This document shows, piece after piece, positions 45,389-54,907 of a stretch of 64,000 nucleotides of DNA; positions within the stretch are counted from its first letter, which is position 1, and each line of letters starts with the position of its first letter. This DNA comes from Natronolimnohabitans innermongolicus JCM 12255 (GTDB lineage Archaea; Halobacteriota; Halobacteria; Halobacteriales; Natrialbaceae), in assembly GCF_000337215.1 (NCBI RefSeq), contig NZ_AOHZ01000041.1:74953-138952 (forward strand), written 5' to 3'. The notes beneath the pieces were generated by a model. The model searched no databases. It worked only from the letters and a program-made list of their open reading frames with translations, and was not told the origin of the DNA. The position numbers were made by a program, and so were the translations under genes.

Positions 45389-45784
45389 TCACTCGTCGTC
45401 GGGATGGGCGATCTCGAGTTCGAAGTCGTCCTCGGGGAAGGCGACGCAAGTCAGCACCCAGCCGTCCTCGATCTGGTCGTCCTCGAGGTACTCGTTGCCA
45501 TCGTGGGTGACGACGTCGTTGGCGTCGCCGTCGTACCTGGCGGTACAGTCTCCACAGGAACCGACCTCACAGGCGTACGGAATTTCGACGTCGGCGTCGA
45601 GTGCCGGCTGGAGGATGTCCTCGTCGGATGCGACCTCGACTGTCTCGTCTTCTTCGGGGAACTCGATCTCGTAGACGTCGGCGGCCTCGTCCGCGTCGTC
45701 GTTCTCGCCCAGACAGCCCGCGACTGCGACGGCGCCAGCGCCACCGACCGCGGCCAGCAACTGGCGCCGATCGGCCGTCGGCAT
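45389..45784 (-). CDS. Tat-exported 2Fe-2S ferredoxin lipoprotein
   Basis: 131 residues from ATG 45784. It begins with a twin-arginine motif (DRRQLLAAVGGAG) and a lipobox VAGC, so the protein is probably outside the membrane. The ferredoxin ligands are in ACEVGSCGDC (CX4CX2C) and VLTC. Most ferredoxins are cytosolic, so an exported one suggests electron transfer at the outer face of the membrane. Upstream in-frame starts lack the Tat context. Confidence 0.88.
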   Translation of the reverse strand: MPTADRRQLLAAVGGAGAVAVAGCLGENDDADEAADVYEIEFPEEDETVEVASDEDILQPALDADVEIPYACEVGSCGDCTARYDGDANDVVTHDGNEYLEDDQIEDGWVLTCVAFPEDDFELEIAHPDDE

Positions 45785-46015
45785 GTCGCTCGGAACGGTG
45801 ACTTTCGTGCGCGATCGGTCCGACGTCTCGTCTCCGGGGCAGGTCGGCCTGTCACTCATAGGCATTACCCACACCCATTTCGGTCATAAATGTTGTCAGT
45901 TGGTATACAAGTGCTGCTCTCGAACGGCTACAGCGCCTCGAGGAACGCGGGTTCGACGATACGGGGCTCGCGTGCCGCGTGGCTCATCGACTGGAACGCC
46001 GGGCTCGATAGCCGT

Positions 46016-47104
46016 CTAGATAACGTCCATCTCACTGAGTCGTTCGGGCAGATACGTGTCAGTCACGAAGTCCAGACCGTGAGACGCCAGCGACTGCTGT
46101 TCGGACTTCTTCTCGATCTCGAGTTGCAACTCGATCTGTTCCTCCCAGTAGTCGGTCTGGAAGCGGGGGTCCTCGAGTTCGCTTTCCAGGGCGTTGACGT
46201 CCGAGTCGGAGAGGGGATCGGTCGGCAGTTCGTACTCGACGATGTCGGCGGGCTGGATGCCGATGAACTTGGCTTCCGGCGTCGCGAGATACTCCGAGAG
46301 GTGAGCGGACTTGATCGAGCCGTAGGCGACCGAGCCGTAGATGCGGTACGACCACGGGTCGCCGTCCGTAAAGACGGTAACGGGCAGGCCGAGTTCGTCG
46401 TGGAGACGCTTGGTGATCCGTCTCGTGGCGCGGGCGGGCTGGCCCTTGAGGTGGACGATCAGGGCGTTGTACTCGTCGTCGAAGCCGTTCTCGACGAGTC
46501 GGTCCCGCATCCCACCGGTCTCGACGGCCAGGATGAAGTCGGCGTCCGTATCGAGGAACTCGATCGTGTCGGGGTTGTTCGGAATCTGGTAGCCGCCTTC
46601 GCCGACGTCTTCCTGGCAGTGGATCTCGCGTTCGCCCCGTCGCGTCTGCTCGCGGAGGTGTAACGGCCCCATGATCGTCGCGCCCGACTCCTCCGGGCGC
46701 ATGTGGAAGTCCTCGCGGGTGACTCCCGAAACGATTTCGAGGTCCTCGACCATGCTGTTGGACTCGTCCTGATCGTTGAACTGGGCCTCGTCGTTGTCCC
46801 AGCTCTCCGAGAGGTAGTAGAGTTCACGCAGGGTCGACGAGCGGTCTTCCTCGAGTTGTTCGGCGAGGAAGTCGATGGTGTAGACGGCCTTCAGAAGCTT
46901 TCGGGCGCCGCGGACGGAGTTGGCCGACCGGGTCGATTCGCGGTCGCCGTAGACCCAGACTTTCTCGTCCTCGTCGTACTCGATGTTGTTCTTCGTCCGC
47001 GTGGGGACGGACATGTGGGGGATCTCGCCCAGTTCGAACTGGTCGTAAAACTGTGCCGCGAGATCGATCAACTGCTCTCGTGCTTGCTCTTCGTCTGCGC
47101 TCAT
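46016..47104 (-). CDS. top6A: DNA topoisomerase VI subunit A
   Basis: 362 residues. The catalytic Tyr is in [11 protein letters not shown]. The Toprim acidic motif follows around [11 protein letters not shown], and [16 protein letters not shown] is the DxD metal site. It cuts DNA as a Spo11-like subunit of Top VI. Its ATG overlaps the top6B stop by four bases, so A and B are translated together. Confidence 0.97.
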   Translation of the reverse strand: MSADEEQAREQLIDLAAQFYDQFELGEIPHMSVPTRTKNNIEYDEDEKVWVYGDRESTRSANSVRGARKLLKAVYTIDFLAEQLEEDRSSTLRELYYLSESWDNDEAQFNDQDESNSMVEDLEIVSGVTREDFHMRPEESGATIMGPLHLREQTRRGEREIHCQEDVGEGGYQIPNNPDTIEFLDTDADFILAVETGGMRDRLVENGFDDEYNALIVHLKGQPARATRRITKRLHDELGLPVTVFTDGDPWSYRIYGSVAYGSIKSAHLSEYLATPEAKFIGIQPADIVEYELPTDPLSDSDVNALESELEDPRFQTDYWEEQIELQLEIEKKSEQQSLASHGLDFVTDTYLPERLSEMDVI

Positions 47105-49644
47105 TGTTTTACGGTAAGTTTCTCAGTTTCGACGCCCTTGACGTCCAGATCGAAGTCGGCGTCGTCGGCCACTTCGTACTCGAGCGTCGCGTCTTCGTCA
47201 CTCGAGACGTCCGGTTCCCACTTGACGAACCACTCGCCGTCCATCTCGACGATCGTCGCGTCGTCGGGGAGGTTCGTCGGCTCGGCGGTGACGATGTCGG
47301 TGATCTCGAGTGATTCGTTCGTACTCGAGTTGTTCTCGACGACGATCGAGACGGCCTGTCCGTCGCCGTTCTGTTCGACCTCGCGCTCGACGAGGACGTT
47401 GTTCATGATGCGGGCGATAGCGTCGTCGATGTCGGGTTCGTCGCGGCCCGTAACCTCGGCGACCTTCGTCGCCATCTCGGGGAGGATCTTCCCGAGGACG
47501 TTCTGTTTCTTCCGGCGCTGTTGCATCGAGCGACGCTTGTTCAGGTAGCTCTTGAGTTCGCGGGCGGCCTCGCGAATCGCGAGTTCGATCTCGTCTTCGA
47601 TCGCCGGCACGTTCGCGACGGCGTCTTTCGACTCGCTGGTGAAGGGGACGTTCGTCGAGGCGACGTGGATCATGATGACGGCCGGCCCCTTCGGCAGGCC
47701 GGAGCCGCCGGGCTGGTCGAGGCCGTAGTTGCGCCAGCCGATCGACTTGACGACGTCCGTCGTCGCACACGCGCCGCGCTGGTAGACCAGCGGGACGCGG
47801 TTTGCAAAGCGCATGACGTCGACGCCGCCTTCGGCCTCTAAGTCGCCGCCGTAGGCGATGCCGGCCTCGACGATGAACGGGTCGCCGCCGTGGACTTCGG
47901 CGTCGCGGGTCGCGGAGGCGTAGAAGTCGGCCTCGAACTCCTTTTCTAAGCCGGCCGAGATGAGGTCCGCCGAGATGGGCGCGAGACAGCGCGTCGGCGG
48001 CGCCATGATATCGGTCGCGCGCATCCCGTCGACGAGTTCGCTCGAGGCGTCGCGGTCGCCGTCGAGTTCGCGGACGAGCGGCGGGTCGTCGGGGACGGTC
48101 GCCATGACGGACCAGATCGCGTCGACGACGTTCTCGCGGGCGGTGTCGCCGAAGCTGACGTCGTCGTACTCCTCGGTGAGGTCCGCGGCGCGGTCGACGT
48201 GGTCCTCGAGTCGGCCGTGCGTGAGACGATGGCGGACGTTGCCGTCGCCGTCGTCATCGTCGCCTTCGAGTTCGTCTTCGAACTTCGCCGCGAGCCGCTC
48301 GGCGAAGGCGTGGATCACCTCGTCGTCCTTGCGCGTGCTCGTCGCCTCGTCGGCGAGGTCGTAGAGGTCGGCAACGAGCCGGGATTCGGCGGGGTCGTCG
48401 GCCGCGTCGGCTTCGACGGCGCCGTCCTCGTGGCTCGCGTGTCGCTTCGCTCCCGCTCGCCCGTCCGAGGACTCACTTCGTTCGTCCTCGCGGGCGTCGA
48501 TCAACTCGAGCCAGACCGCGTCGACGGCGTTCTTGCGGACGGTGTCGCCGAAGGTCGTGTCGTGTTCGGCCTCGACGTCTTCGGCTGCCGTATCGACTGC
48601 CTCGAGCAGTTCGTGGTGGGCGATGCGGTCGGTGTCGGCGACCGCCTCGGCGATGGCCGCGGCGAAGGCGGCCGTCGCGTCGGCGCCTTTGTTCGACGTG
48701 GCGGCAGATACTGCGGCCTCGAGGTCGACGTTCTCGTGGTCGGAGGGCGGGCGCCAGCGCATCTCGCGGCCGTAGTGGCGGTCGCGGAACTCGTCGATGA
48801 TCGAATCGGCGGTCTTCTTTCCGACGCGGGTGAACTCCTCCTGGAGGAACCCCGAGACGGTCTGGGAGTCCGTCGCCGTCAACATCTTCATCACGGTGCC
48901 GAGTTCGACGCCGTGGGGATGGGGACGGATCTCCTCGGTCTCCTCGGGGAGCTGGTCGGTCGCACGCTCGAACTTGAAGTGAGCCGTGGGTTCGCGCAGC
49001 TCAAGGCGGGCGTGGGGGTTGACGACCGCGGTGTGTTTGATGTAGTCGTGGAGTTGCTGGCGGGCGCGCATGTTCGCTTCCATCTCGAGTTCGATGCGCG
49101 TGCCGTGCGGGCGGTCCCAGGTAGTGGTCTCGTCGACGCTGATCTCGGGTTCGTTCTCGTCGGTGTCGACGATGAGTTCGAAGTACTGGGCCTCGCTCGC
49201 CCCCTGCGGGCGGCTCGTGATCTTCGCCGGCTTCCCGCTCGTCAGCTGGGAGTAGAGGACGGCCGCGGAGATGCCGATCCCCTGCTGACCGCGGGACTGT
49301 TCGCGCGCGTGGAAGCGAGAGCCGTAGAGCAGTTTCCCGAAGACCTTCGGCAGCGATTCCTTCGTGATCCCGGGACCGTTGTCCTCGACGATCAGGCGAT
49401 AGTAGTCGCCAGCTTCCTGAATCTCGACGTAGATATCCGGGAGAATTCCGGCTTCTTCGGCGGCGTCTAAGGCGTTGTCGACGGCCTCCTTGACGGCCGT
49501 GACGAGGCCTCGAGCGCCGCTGTCGAAACCGAGCATGTGCTTGTTCTTCTCGAAGAACTCGGCGATGGAGATCGCCTGCTGGTTTTCGGCCAGCTCCTCG
49601 GCGATCCCCGGTTCGTCACCGAGTGTCGACTGAAACGACGTCAT
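47101..49644 (-). CDS. top6B: DNA topoisomerase VI subunit B
   Basis: 847 residues. GHKL ATPase ([23 protein letters not shown]), then the H2TH and transducer domains, ending in LTVKQ. Together with top6A it relaxes and decatenates DNA. An acidic, tandemly duplicated insert fills residues about 305-520, where [15 protein letters not shown] and [15 protein letters not shown] are two copies of the same segment. A TATA box (49669-49676) supports a leaderless start at 49644. Confidence 0.97.
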   Translation of the reverse strand: MTSFQSTLGDEPGIAEELAENQQAISIAEFFEKNKHMLGFDSGARGLVTAVKEAVDNALDAAEEAGILPDIYVEIQEAGDYYRLIVEDNGPGITKESLPKVFGKLLYGSRFHAREQSRGQQGIGISAAVLYSQLTSGKPAKITSRPQGASEAQYFELIVDTDENEPEISVDETTTWDRPHGTRIELEMEANMRARQQLHDYIKHTAVVNPHARLELREPTAHFKFERATDQLPEETEEIRPHPHGVELGTVMKMLTATDSQTVSGFLQEEFTRVGKKTADSIIDEFRDRHYGREMRWRPPSDHENVDLEAAVSAATSNKGADATAAFAAAIAEAVADTDRIAHHELLEAVDTAAEDVEAEHDTTFGDTVRKNAVDAVWLELIDAREDERSESSDGRAGAKRHASHEDGAVEADAADDPAESRLVADLYDLADEATSTRKDDEVIHAFAERLAAKFEDELEGDDDDGDGNVRHRLTHGRLEDHVDRAADLTEEYDDVSFGDTARENVVDAIWSVMATVPDDPPLVRELDGDRDASSELVDGMRATDIMAPPTRCLAPISADLISAGLEKEFEADFYASATRDAEVHGGDPFIVEAGIAYGGDLEAEGGVDVMRFANRVPLVYQRGACATTDVVKSIGWRNYGLDQPGGSGLPKGPAVIMIHVASTNVPFTSESKDAVANVPAIEDEIELAIREAARELKSYLNKRRSMQQRRKKQNVLGKILPEMATKVAEVTGRDEPDIDDAIARIMNNVLVEREVEQNGDGQAVSIVVENNSSTNESLEITDIVTAEPTNLPDDATIVEMDGEWFVKWEPDVSSDEDATLEYEVADDADFDLDVKGVETEKLTVKQ

Positions 49645-49958
49645 TGTCCCCCCATACTAACGGCGGGGCTAAAAGGTGTACGCTACCGCAGTGAAAGTGG
49701 ACTCCGCTCGAGACGGTTCGCCGTCTGCCACTACTGACGAACGCACGCGCGGCCGTACCGTCGGAAAATCGCCACACGAGGCCGTGTGGGATCCCTCACC
49801 GCCATCCCGGAGGTGTAATATCGCTATCCAATTGCTATTTCCACACTTGATCGAGCTACATAGTTAGAAATTTAGCATATTAACTGTGGAATTAGCAGAG
49901 TTCCGAGACAGCAGTGGGAAAAAGCCAAATTATTGGAGTTCATCTGCGAAAGGGAGTG
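49645..49958. other. Divergent promoter region between top6B and Lrp
   Basis: GCTAAAAGG at 49669-49676 is a minus-strand TATA box for top6BA. AAATTATTG at 49927-49935, 28 bases before ATG 49959, serves the Lrp gene. The middle is A+T-rich with no gene. Confidence 0.55.
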
Positions 49959-50441
49959 ATGGATCTCGACGAGACGAACAAGGCCGTACTGTATCTCCTC
50001 CAGGAGGACGCGCGACGGATCACCACGCAGGAGATGGCCGACCAGATCGGCGTCTCGGCAAGCACGGTCCGAAACCGGATCGAGGAACTCGAGGAAAACG
50101 GAATCATCCGCGGCTACCATCCCGACGTGGACTACGACAAGGCGGGACTACAACTGCACGTGCTGTTTATCTGTTCCGCGCCGAACCCGGAGCGCGAGCG
50201 ACTCGCCAACGAGGCCCGCGAGGTCAGCGGCGTCGTCACGATCCAGGAGGTACTCAACGGGAAAGACAACGTCCAGATCGAGGCCGTCGGAACCGACACC
50301 GACGATATCGCGCGGGTTAGCGACGAACTGAGCGCTCTCGGATTCGACGTCGTCAACTCGAAGATTCTGAAGAGCTTCCACAAACAGCCGTTCGACCACT
50401 TCGGAAAGCACCTCGTCGACGACGGTGGCGGCGATGAGTGA
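49959..50441 (+). CDS. Lrp/AsnC-family regulator
   Basis: 160 residues from ATG 49959 (MDLDETNKAVLYLL). N-terminal HTH (ITTQEMADQIGVSASTVRNRI) and AsnC-type effector region (TIQEVLNGKDNVQIEAVG). It differs from the Lrp gene at 36281. The frame from 49914 is longer, but TATA spacing supports 49959. Its end overlaps the HalOD1 gene by eight bases, so they form an operon. Confidence 0.88.
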   Translation: MDLDETNKAVLYLLQEDARRITTQEMADQIGVSASTVRNRIEELEENGIIRGYHPDVDYDKAGLQLHVLFICSAPNPERERLANEAREVSGVVTIQEVLNGKDNVQIEAVGTDTDDIARVSDELSALGFDVVNSKILKSFHKQPFDHFGKHLVDDGGGDE

Positions 50442-50763
50442 CCGAATTGGGACGATCGAGTTCGATGCCAACCGCAGACGGTATCGGGTGCAGTACGATC
50501 CGGACGCCCTGGCACCGAGCGCCGCCGTCGTCGAGGTTCTCCAGACGATTTTCGACGACGAACGGGCGGACGAACCGCTCTACGACGTCGTCGATCCGGA
50601 CGCGCTCGACCGACTCCTCGAGCCCCACCCGCGGCGCGACCGCAACGGCCACCGTTCGGTTTCGTTTCCGGTCCACGGTGCGGTGGTGACCGTGACGAGC
50701 GACGGGCGACTAACGATTCAATCGAACGCCGATGCCGAGTGCGGGTCGAACTCGGGCCCGTGA
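50434..50763 (+). CDS. HalOD1 output-domain protein
   Basis: 109 residues. LAPSAAVVEVLQTIF and LYDVVDPDALDRLLE are typical of the haloarchaeal HalOD1 output domain, a small domain that follows sensors or stands alone. No sensor is fused. It overlaps the Lrp gene by eight bases, implying a common function. Confidence 0.8.
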   Translation: MSDRIGTIEFDANRRRYRVQYDPDALAPSAAVVEVLQTIFDDERADEPLYDVVDPDALDRLLEPHPRRDRNGHRSVSFPVHGAVVTVTSDGRLTIQSNADAECGSNSGP

Positions 50764-50771
50764 GCGCCGTC

Positions 50772-50852
50772 ATACGGTTTACTGTAAGTCAGTTCCGGCG
50801 CAACAGCGACCCGCATGGCGGTTGCGCCGGTAAATCGTTAAGTAATCCGTAT
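50772..50852. repeat. Palindromic repeat element, copy B
   Basis: ATACGGTTTACTG pairs with AGTAATCCGTAT at the outer ends. The inner stem is CCGGCGCAAC (50795-50804) / GTTGCGCCGG (50821-50830). Closely related to 36160-36242. It lies between convergent genes, and its last base touches the stop of the channel gene. Confidence 0.85.
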
Positions 50853-51853
50853 CACTCCTCGATAGGCGGCCAGTGCCACGCGTCGGCGCGCACGACACCG
50901 AGCAGCTTTCGCCGTCGTTCCGAACGGGTGGCAAGCGCCTCGGCGAACTCCTCGTCGGCGACGGTCGGGATCTCGTCCTCGCGAACGTGCGCTAACTCCG
51001 GCGCCGGCGGCACCTCGTCGGCGGGGTCGATAAACGCCGTCTCGAGCGTATCGAGGTAGCTATCGACGCTCGAGCGGGCGTCTTCGATCTGGGTTGGGTT
51101 TGGCTGTGCGTCCTCCGAAACCCCGTGGCGGAAGATCGTCAGCGCCTCGTCGAAGATGGGAACGGCTATCGCCGACGCTCGCGAGGCCCGTTCGCTGTGG
51201 TAGTAGTGGAGGATCGGGTAGGCCTTGTGCTGGTCGGCCAGCAGCGAGAGCCGGTCGGCCAGCGAGTTCATCGGGAGATCGATTCCGCGGAATTCCTCGT
51301 CGTCGCCGGCCCAGCTCGCGCGGACGAACGCTTCGCTTCGCTCGCCGAGTCCGGTGACGTCGCTCGCGAACGATCGCTTCTCGGAGACCGCGCCGAGGAC
51401 GGTGAGGACGTAGGAGACGCCGAGCGTCACGAACGCCATTCCCGTCGCCGTCGTGAACGAGCTGGCGATCTCCCAGGTTCCGGTCGTCGGCGAGTAGTCG
51501 CCGTTCCCGTTGGTGAACATCGTGTAGGCGACGTAGTAGAACCGACCCGACCAGTCGGCGGGCTCGCCGGTCTGGGGGCTGATCAGGGCGGTTTGGCCGC
51601 CCGCGAACAGCAGCGTCCAGCCGAGCCACAGCAGCGCGATCCACATCGCGAGCGTGAGCGTGAGGATAAGCGGGCCCGCAGTGCTCAGCGTCCGTCGATC
51701 GCTGCTTACGGCCCGCAGCCCGCGCCACGTCACGGTCGTCAATCGCCCCGAGAGCGGTCCGGAGCCGCCGTCGACCCACAGCGTCGTCCAGAGGATGTCG
51801 ACGATGACCGCGACGAGCACGACGATTCCGGCGACCAGATACAGCGGTTGCAT
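50852..51853 (-). CDS. Two-helix ion channel-like protein
   Basis: 333 residues. Membrane helices at residues 5-25, about 65-90 and 130-155. Between the last two is a pore loop YTMFTNGNGDYSP resembling the K+ channel filter TVGYGD, but with Asn and Gly-Asn-Gly in place of Val-Gly-Tyr. The long cytoplasmic C-terminus is helical and not RCK-like. It could be a potassium or non-selective cation channel. Confidence 0.75.
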   Translation of the reverse strand: MQPLYLVAGIVVLVAVIVDILWTTLWVDGGSGPLSGRLTTVTWRGLRAVSSDRRTLSTAGPLILTLTLAMWIALLWLGWTLLFAGGQTALISPQTGEPADWSGRFYYVAYTMFTNGNGDYSPTTGTWEIASSFTTATGMAFVTLGVSYVLTVLGAVSEKRSFASDVTGLGERSEAFVRASWAGDDEEFRGIDLPMNSLADRLSLLADQHKAYPILHYYHSERASRASAIAVPIFDEALTIFRHGVSEDAQPNPTQIEDARSSVDSYLDTLETAFIDPADEVPPAPELAHVREDEIPTVADEEFAEALATRSERRRKLLGVVRADAWHWPPIEE

Positions 51854-51983
51854 TGCGTTCGGCTACGCCGCCGAGCCCCGTCAACGACGACCCGGTCACT
51901 GACACGGATTTTTGAGGGCGCAGGGGTCCGACCGGCGCCCTTTTAGTCGTGGCTCTCGTTTCGACGACGTTCACAGGTCCCTC

Positions 51984-53930
51984 ATGAGCAACACTGCCCC
52001 CACTCCCCCCACTGACGTACTCGGCCTCGAAAGCCCCATCGAGGCCCTCCAGTCGAGCGACGAGTTCCGCGGTCCCGTCGAACAACTCGATGGCAACCAC
52101 TGCAACGATCACTTCGCGCTCCTCTACGAGGACGAGGCCGAACAGTTCGCCGCCGCAGTTCCGTTCGTTCGACAGGGACTCGAACGCGGCGAACAGTGTC
52201 TGTACGTCGTCGCCGAGAACGCGCGCACCGACGTCGAGACCGCGATGCGCGAGGGTGGCATCGACGTCGACGCGGCACTCGAGACGGGCGCGCTCGCGTT
52301 CGCGACCATCGACGAGACGTACCTTTCGAACGGGACGTTCGACGCCGACGGGATGATGGAGTACTACGAGGCGGCCGTCAACGAGGCGGCGGCGGAGTTC
52401 GGCGCGTTTCGGCTGGCCGCCGAGATGTCGTGGATCCTCGAGGGGGACGTCACGACCGAGGAGTGTATGCGCTACGAAAGCAAGGTCAACGAACTGTTCG
52501 ACGAGGAAGACGCCATCGCGCTCTGTCAGTACGACCTGACGGCCTTTTCGGCGGAGACGATCTGCGACGTCGTCCGGGTGCATCCGCACCTCATCTACGA
52601 CTCCACAGTCTGTCACAACTTCTACTATATCCCGCCGGAGGAGTTTTGCGGACCGGAGCGACCGGCGCGCGAACTCGAGCGGATGCTCGGAACGCTACTC
52701 GGGCGGACGGAAGCGAAGACCGAACTCCGCGAACAGGAGCGGTTCCTGCAGCAACAAACCGAAATTACGTCGGATCCGAACCGGCCGTTCGAGGAGAAAC
52801 TGCAGGCGCTGTTCGACCTCGGGAGCGACCGCTTTGGACTCGAGCTCGGGGCCATCGCCCGGGTCGACCCCGATTCGGACCGGTTCGAAATCGAGTATGC
52901 GAGCGACGACCACGACCGCTTCGAACCCGGCGTTGCGCTCCCGCTGTCGGAGACCTACTGCGCGGCGACGGTCGAGCGACGGAGCGACACCGCGAGCCTG
53001 ACGGATCCGATCGACGCGGGCTACGAACACGTCACCGTTCACCGGAACTTCGGTCTCGAGGCCTATCTCGGCACCCACGTCGAGGTCGAGGGCGGCGCCG
53101 ACCGGACGTTCTTCTTCGCGAGCGCCGAGCCGCGGAACCGAGGCTTCTCGGACGACGAGCACACCTTCCTCCGCCTGCTGGGCCAGTGGGTCCGCTACGA
53201 ACTCGAACAACACCGCCGCGAACGCGACCTCGAGCGAACGATCGATCGGCTCGAGGACTCGAACGAACGACTCGAGCGGTTCGCGTACGCCGCCAGTCAC
53301 GACCTCCAGGAACCCCTTCGAATGGTGTCGACGTACCTGCAGTTAGTCGACGGCCGCACGCGCGGAACCCTCGACGAGGAGACCCGCGAGTTCCTCGCGT
53401 TCGCCGTCGACGGCGCCGAACGGATGCGCGAAATGATCGACGCGCTGCTCGCGTACTCCCGCGTCGAGACGCGCGGAACGCCCTTCGAGACGGTCGATCT
53501 GAACGACGTCCTCGACGAGGTCCTCGAGGATCTCACCTTTCGAATCGAGGAGAGCGACGCCGAGATTATCGTCGAATCACTGCCCCAGGTCGAGGGAGAC
53601 AGGAGCCAACTTCGACAGGTGTTTCAGAACCTGCTCGACAACGCGATCGAATACTGCGGCGACGAGCCGCCGCAGGTGACCGTCCGCGCCGAATCGAACG
53701 GCGACGTGTGCACTATCGAGGTTCACGATCGCGGAATCGGGATCGCTCCCGAGAACACGGGTCGCGTGTTCGAAGTATTCGAACGGCTACACGACCGCAC
53801 GGAGTACGACGGGACGGGAATCGGTCTCGCGCTCTGTCAGCGGATCGTCGAACGCCACGACGGTCGCATCTGGGTCGACGCCGAACTCGGCGAGGGGGCG
53901 ACGTTTTCGCTCTCGCTTCCGGCGGCGTGA
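51984..53930 (+). CDS. MEDS-GAF sensor histidine kinase
   Basis: 648 residues from ATG 51984; an in-frame start at 51912 would add non-family sequence. MEDS domain (about 39-225, DHFALLYEDEAEQF), one GAF (about 270-406), HisKA with His439 in ASHDLQEPLR, and HATPase (NLLDNAIEYC, DRGIGI, GTGIGLALC). It is a close paralogue of the kinase at 9360 but lacks the second GAF. Its N-terminal motif DVLGLES is shared with that paralogue. Confidence 0.93.
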   Translation: MSNTAPTPPTDVLGLESPIEALQSSDEFRGPVEQLDGNHCNDHFALLYEDEAEQFAAAVPFVRQGLERGEQCLYVVAENARTDVETAMREGGIDVDAALETGALAFATIDETYLSNGTFDADGMMEYYEAAVNEAAAEFGAFRLAAEMSWILEGDVTTEECMRYESKVNELFDEEDAIALCQYDLTAFSAETICDVVRVHPHLIYDSTVCHNFYYIPPEEFCGPERPARELERMLGTLLGRTEAKTELREQERFLQQQTEITSDPNRPFEEKLQALFDLGSDRFGLELGAIARVDPDSDRFEIEYASDDHDRFEPGVALPLSETYCAATVERRSDTASLTDPIDAGYEHVTVHRNFGLEAYLGTHVEVEGGADRTFFFASAEPRNRGFSDDEHTFLRLLGQWVRYELEQHRRERDLERTIDRLEDSNERLERFAYAASHDLQEPLRMVSTYLQLVDGRTRGTLDEETREFLAFAVDGAERMREMIDALLAYSRVETRGTPFETVDLNDVLDEVLEDLTFRIEESDAEIIVESLPQVEGDRSQLRQVFQNLLDNAIEYCGDEPPQVTVRAESNGDVCTIEVHDRGIGIAPENTGRVFEVFERLHDRTEYDGTGIGLALCQRIVERHDGRIWVDAELGEGATFSLSLPAA

Positions 53931-54211
53931 CCGTCGGTTCTGACAGGCCGAACGAACCGCCGTGTGCCACCGATTCGACCGTGAATTCGGGACAGTCGTT
54001 CCGGGAGATCGGAACGGTGGCCCACTCCTGGTTCGGTTTTAACCACCCCGCCCGATGTGTCCTCGAGGTAGCCTCGAACGAGTGAAACGTTACTTCGACT
54101 TTAGAAACGGCTAACCGAGTATCAATCAGACGAGTAACCGAATTATAAATGCCAGTTTGCTTTTCGATCATATCCCGACCGATTCATATACGATCACCAC
54201 CTGGGGTCGAT
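53931..54211. other. Intergenic after the MEDS-GAF kinase
   Basis: About 280 bases with no gene. A+T-rich near 54100-54150, with ATTATAAAT around 54140. CATATA at 54185-54190 is the TATA box for the small ORF at 54212. Confidence 0.5.
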
Positions 54212-54376
54212 ATGGCGAGCGACCGAGTACGCGCACAGTCGGTTCCAGATGGGATGCCGGTTCCGTTCGATTCGACGGACAAGGTAAGCCCAACAGAGAC
54301 GACCCCCGCAGTCACGGCGTCGAATGCTACAGGCAGCTGGTTGGATGCACCACGTAAACCCACGCGGTTCCGATGA
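54212..54376 (+). CDS. Small ORF coupled to the response regulator
   Basis: 54 residues. A TATA-like CATATA is centred about 25 bases before the ATG, and the TGA overlaps the next ATG (ATGA at 54373-54376). The product (MASDRVRAQSVPDG, DKVSPTETTPAV) is polar, Ser/Thr/Pro-rich and without a domain. The spacing at both ends suggests a leaderless gene translationally coupled to the regulator. It could be a true small protein or a coupling ORF. Confidence 0.4.
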   Translation: MASDRVRAQSVPDGMPVPFDSTDKVSPTETTPAVTASNATGSWLDAPRKPTRFR

Positions 54377-54843
54377 CACGCTCGTTCAGCAACCGCGACC
54401 GAAGCCAGAGTCGAGACGAACGGGTCGACGTCCTCTTTGGGGCTCCGGACGACGACTACGCGCGACCGTTTACCGACGCACTCGAGGCGGCGGATACCTC
54501 GGCTCGAGTGACCGTCTCCAACGACAGCGAGGCGGTACTCGAGGCGATCGCTGGGGACATCGATGCGAACGAACATCCGCGACCAGACGTCGTCGTCGTC
54601 GATCTCGAACTCTTTCGTCCGGACAGCCTCGAGCGGCTCGCGGAGTGCAGAGCTCGCCCTGAGAACCGACACGTTCCGCTTCTCGTAATCGCGGACGGGG
54701 ACGAAACCGACGTCGCTCGATCGTACGAATTCGGCGCGAACGCCTACGTGGAGAAGCCAGAGGAGCCAGCCGAGTTCGCCAGTTTCGCTCGATCGTTCGG
54801 CGATTTCTGGCTCTCGACCGTTCAGCTGCCAACCAGGGACTGA
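54373..54843 (+). CDS. Divergent single-domain response regulator
   Basis: 156 residues. Receiver fold with phospho-Asp in VVVVDLELFRP and Lys in YVEKPEEP. The acidic pair is weak (FGAPDDDY replaces VEDNPxD) and the Ser/Thr switch is Ala in LLVIADGD, so phosphorylation or its effect may be altered. It lies after the MEDS-GAF kinase, which could be its partner. Start ATG 54373. Confidence 0.85.
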   Translation: MTRSFSNRDRSQSRDERVDVLFGAPDDDYARPFTDALEAADTSARVTVSNDSEAVLEAIAGDIDANEHPRPDVVVVDLELFRPDSLERLAECRARPENRHVPLLVIADGDETDVARSYEFGANAYVEKPEEPAEFASFARSFGDFWLSTVQLPTRD

Positions 54844-54907
54844 AACGGCGGAAACAGCCGGAAACAGGCGGTGACTCGGCGTCGGAACCGAAACTCCCGG
54901 ACCGTCG

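Noticed and set aside
48199-49470. Long plus-strand frame opposite top6B
   Set aside because: Val/Arg/Gly-rich shadow frame; top6B motifs occupy the other strand.
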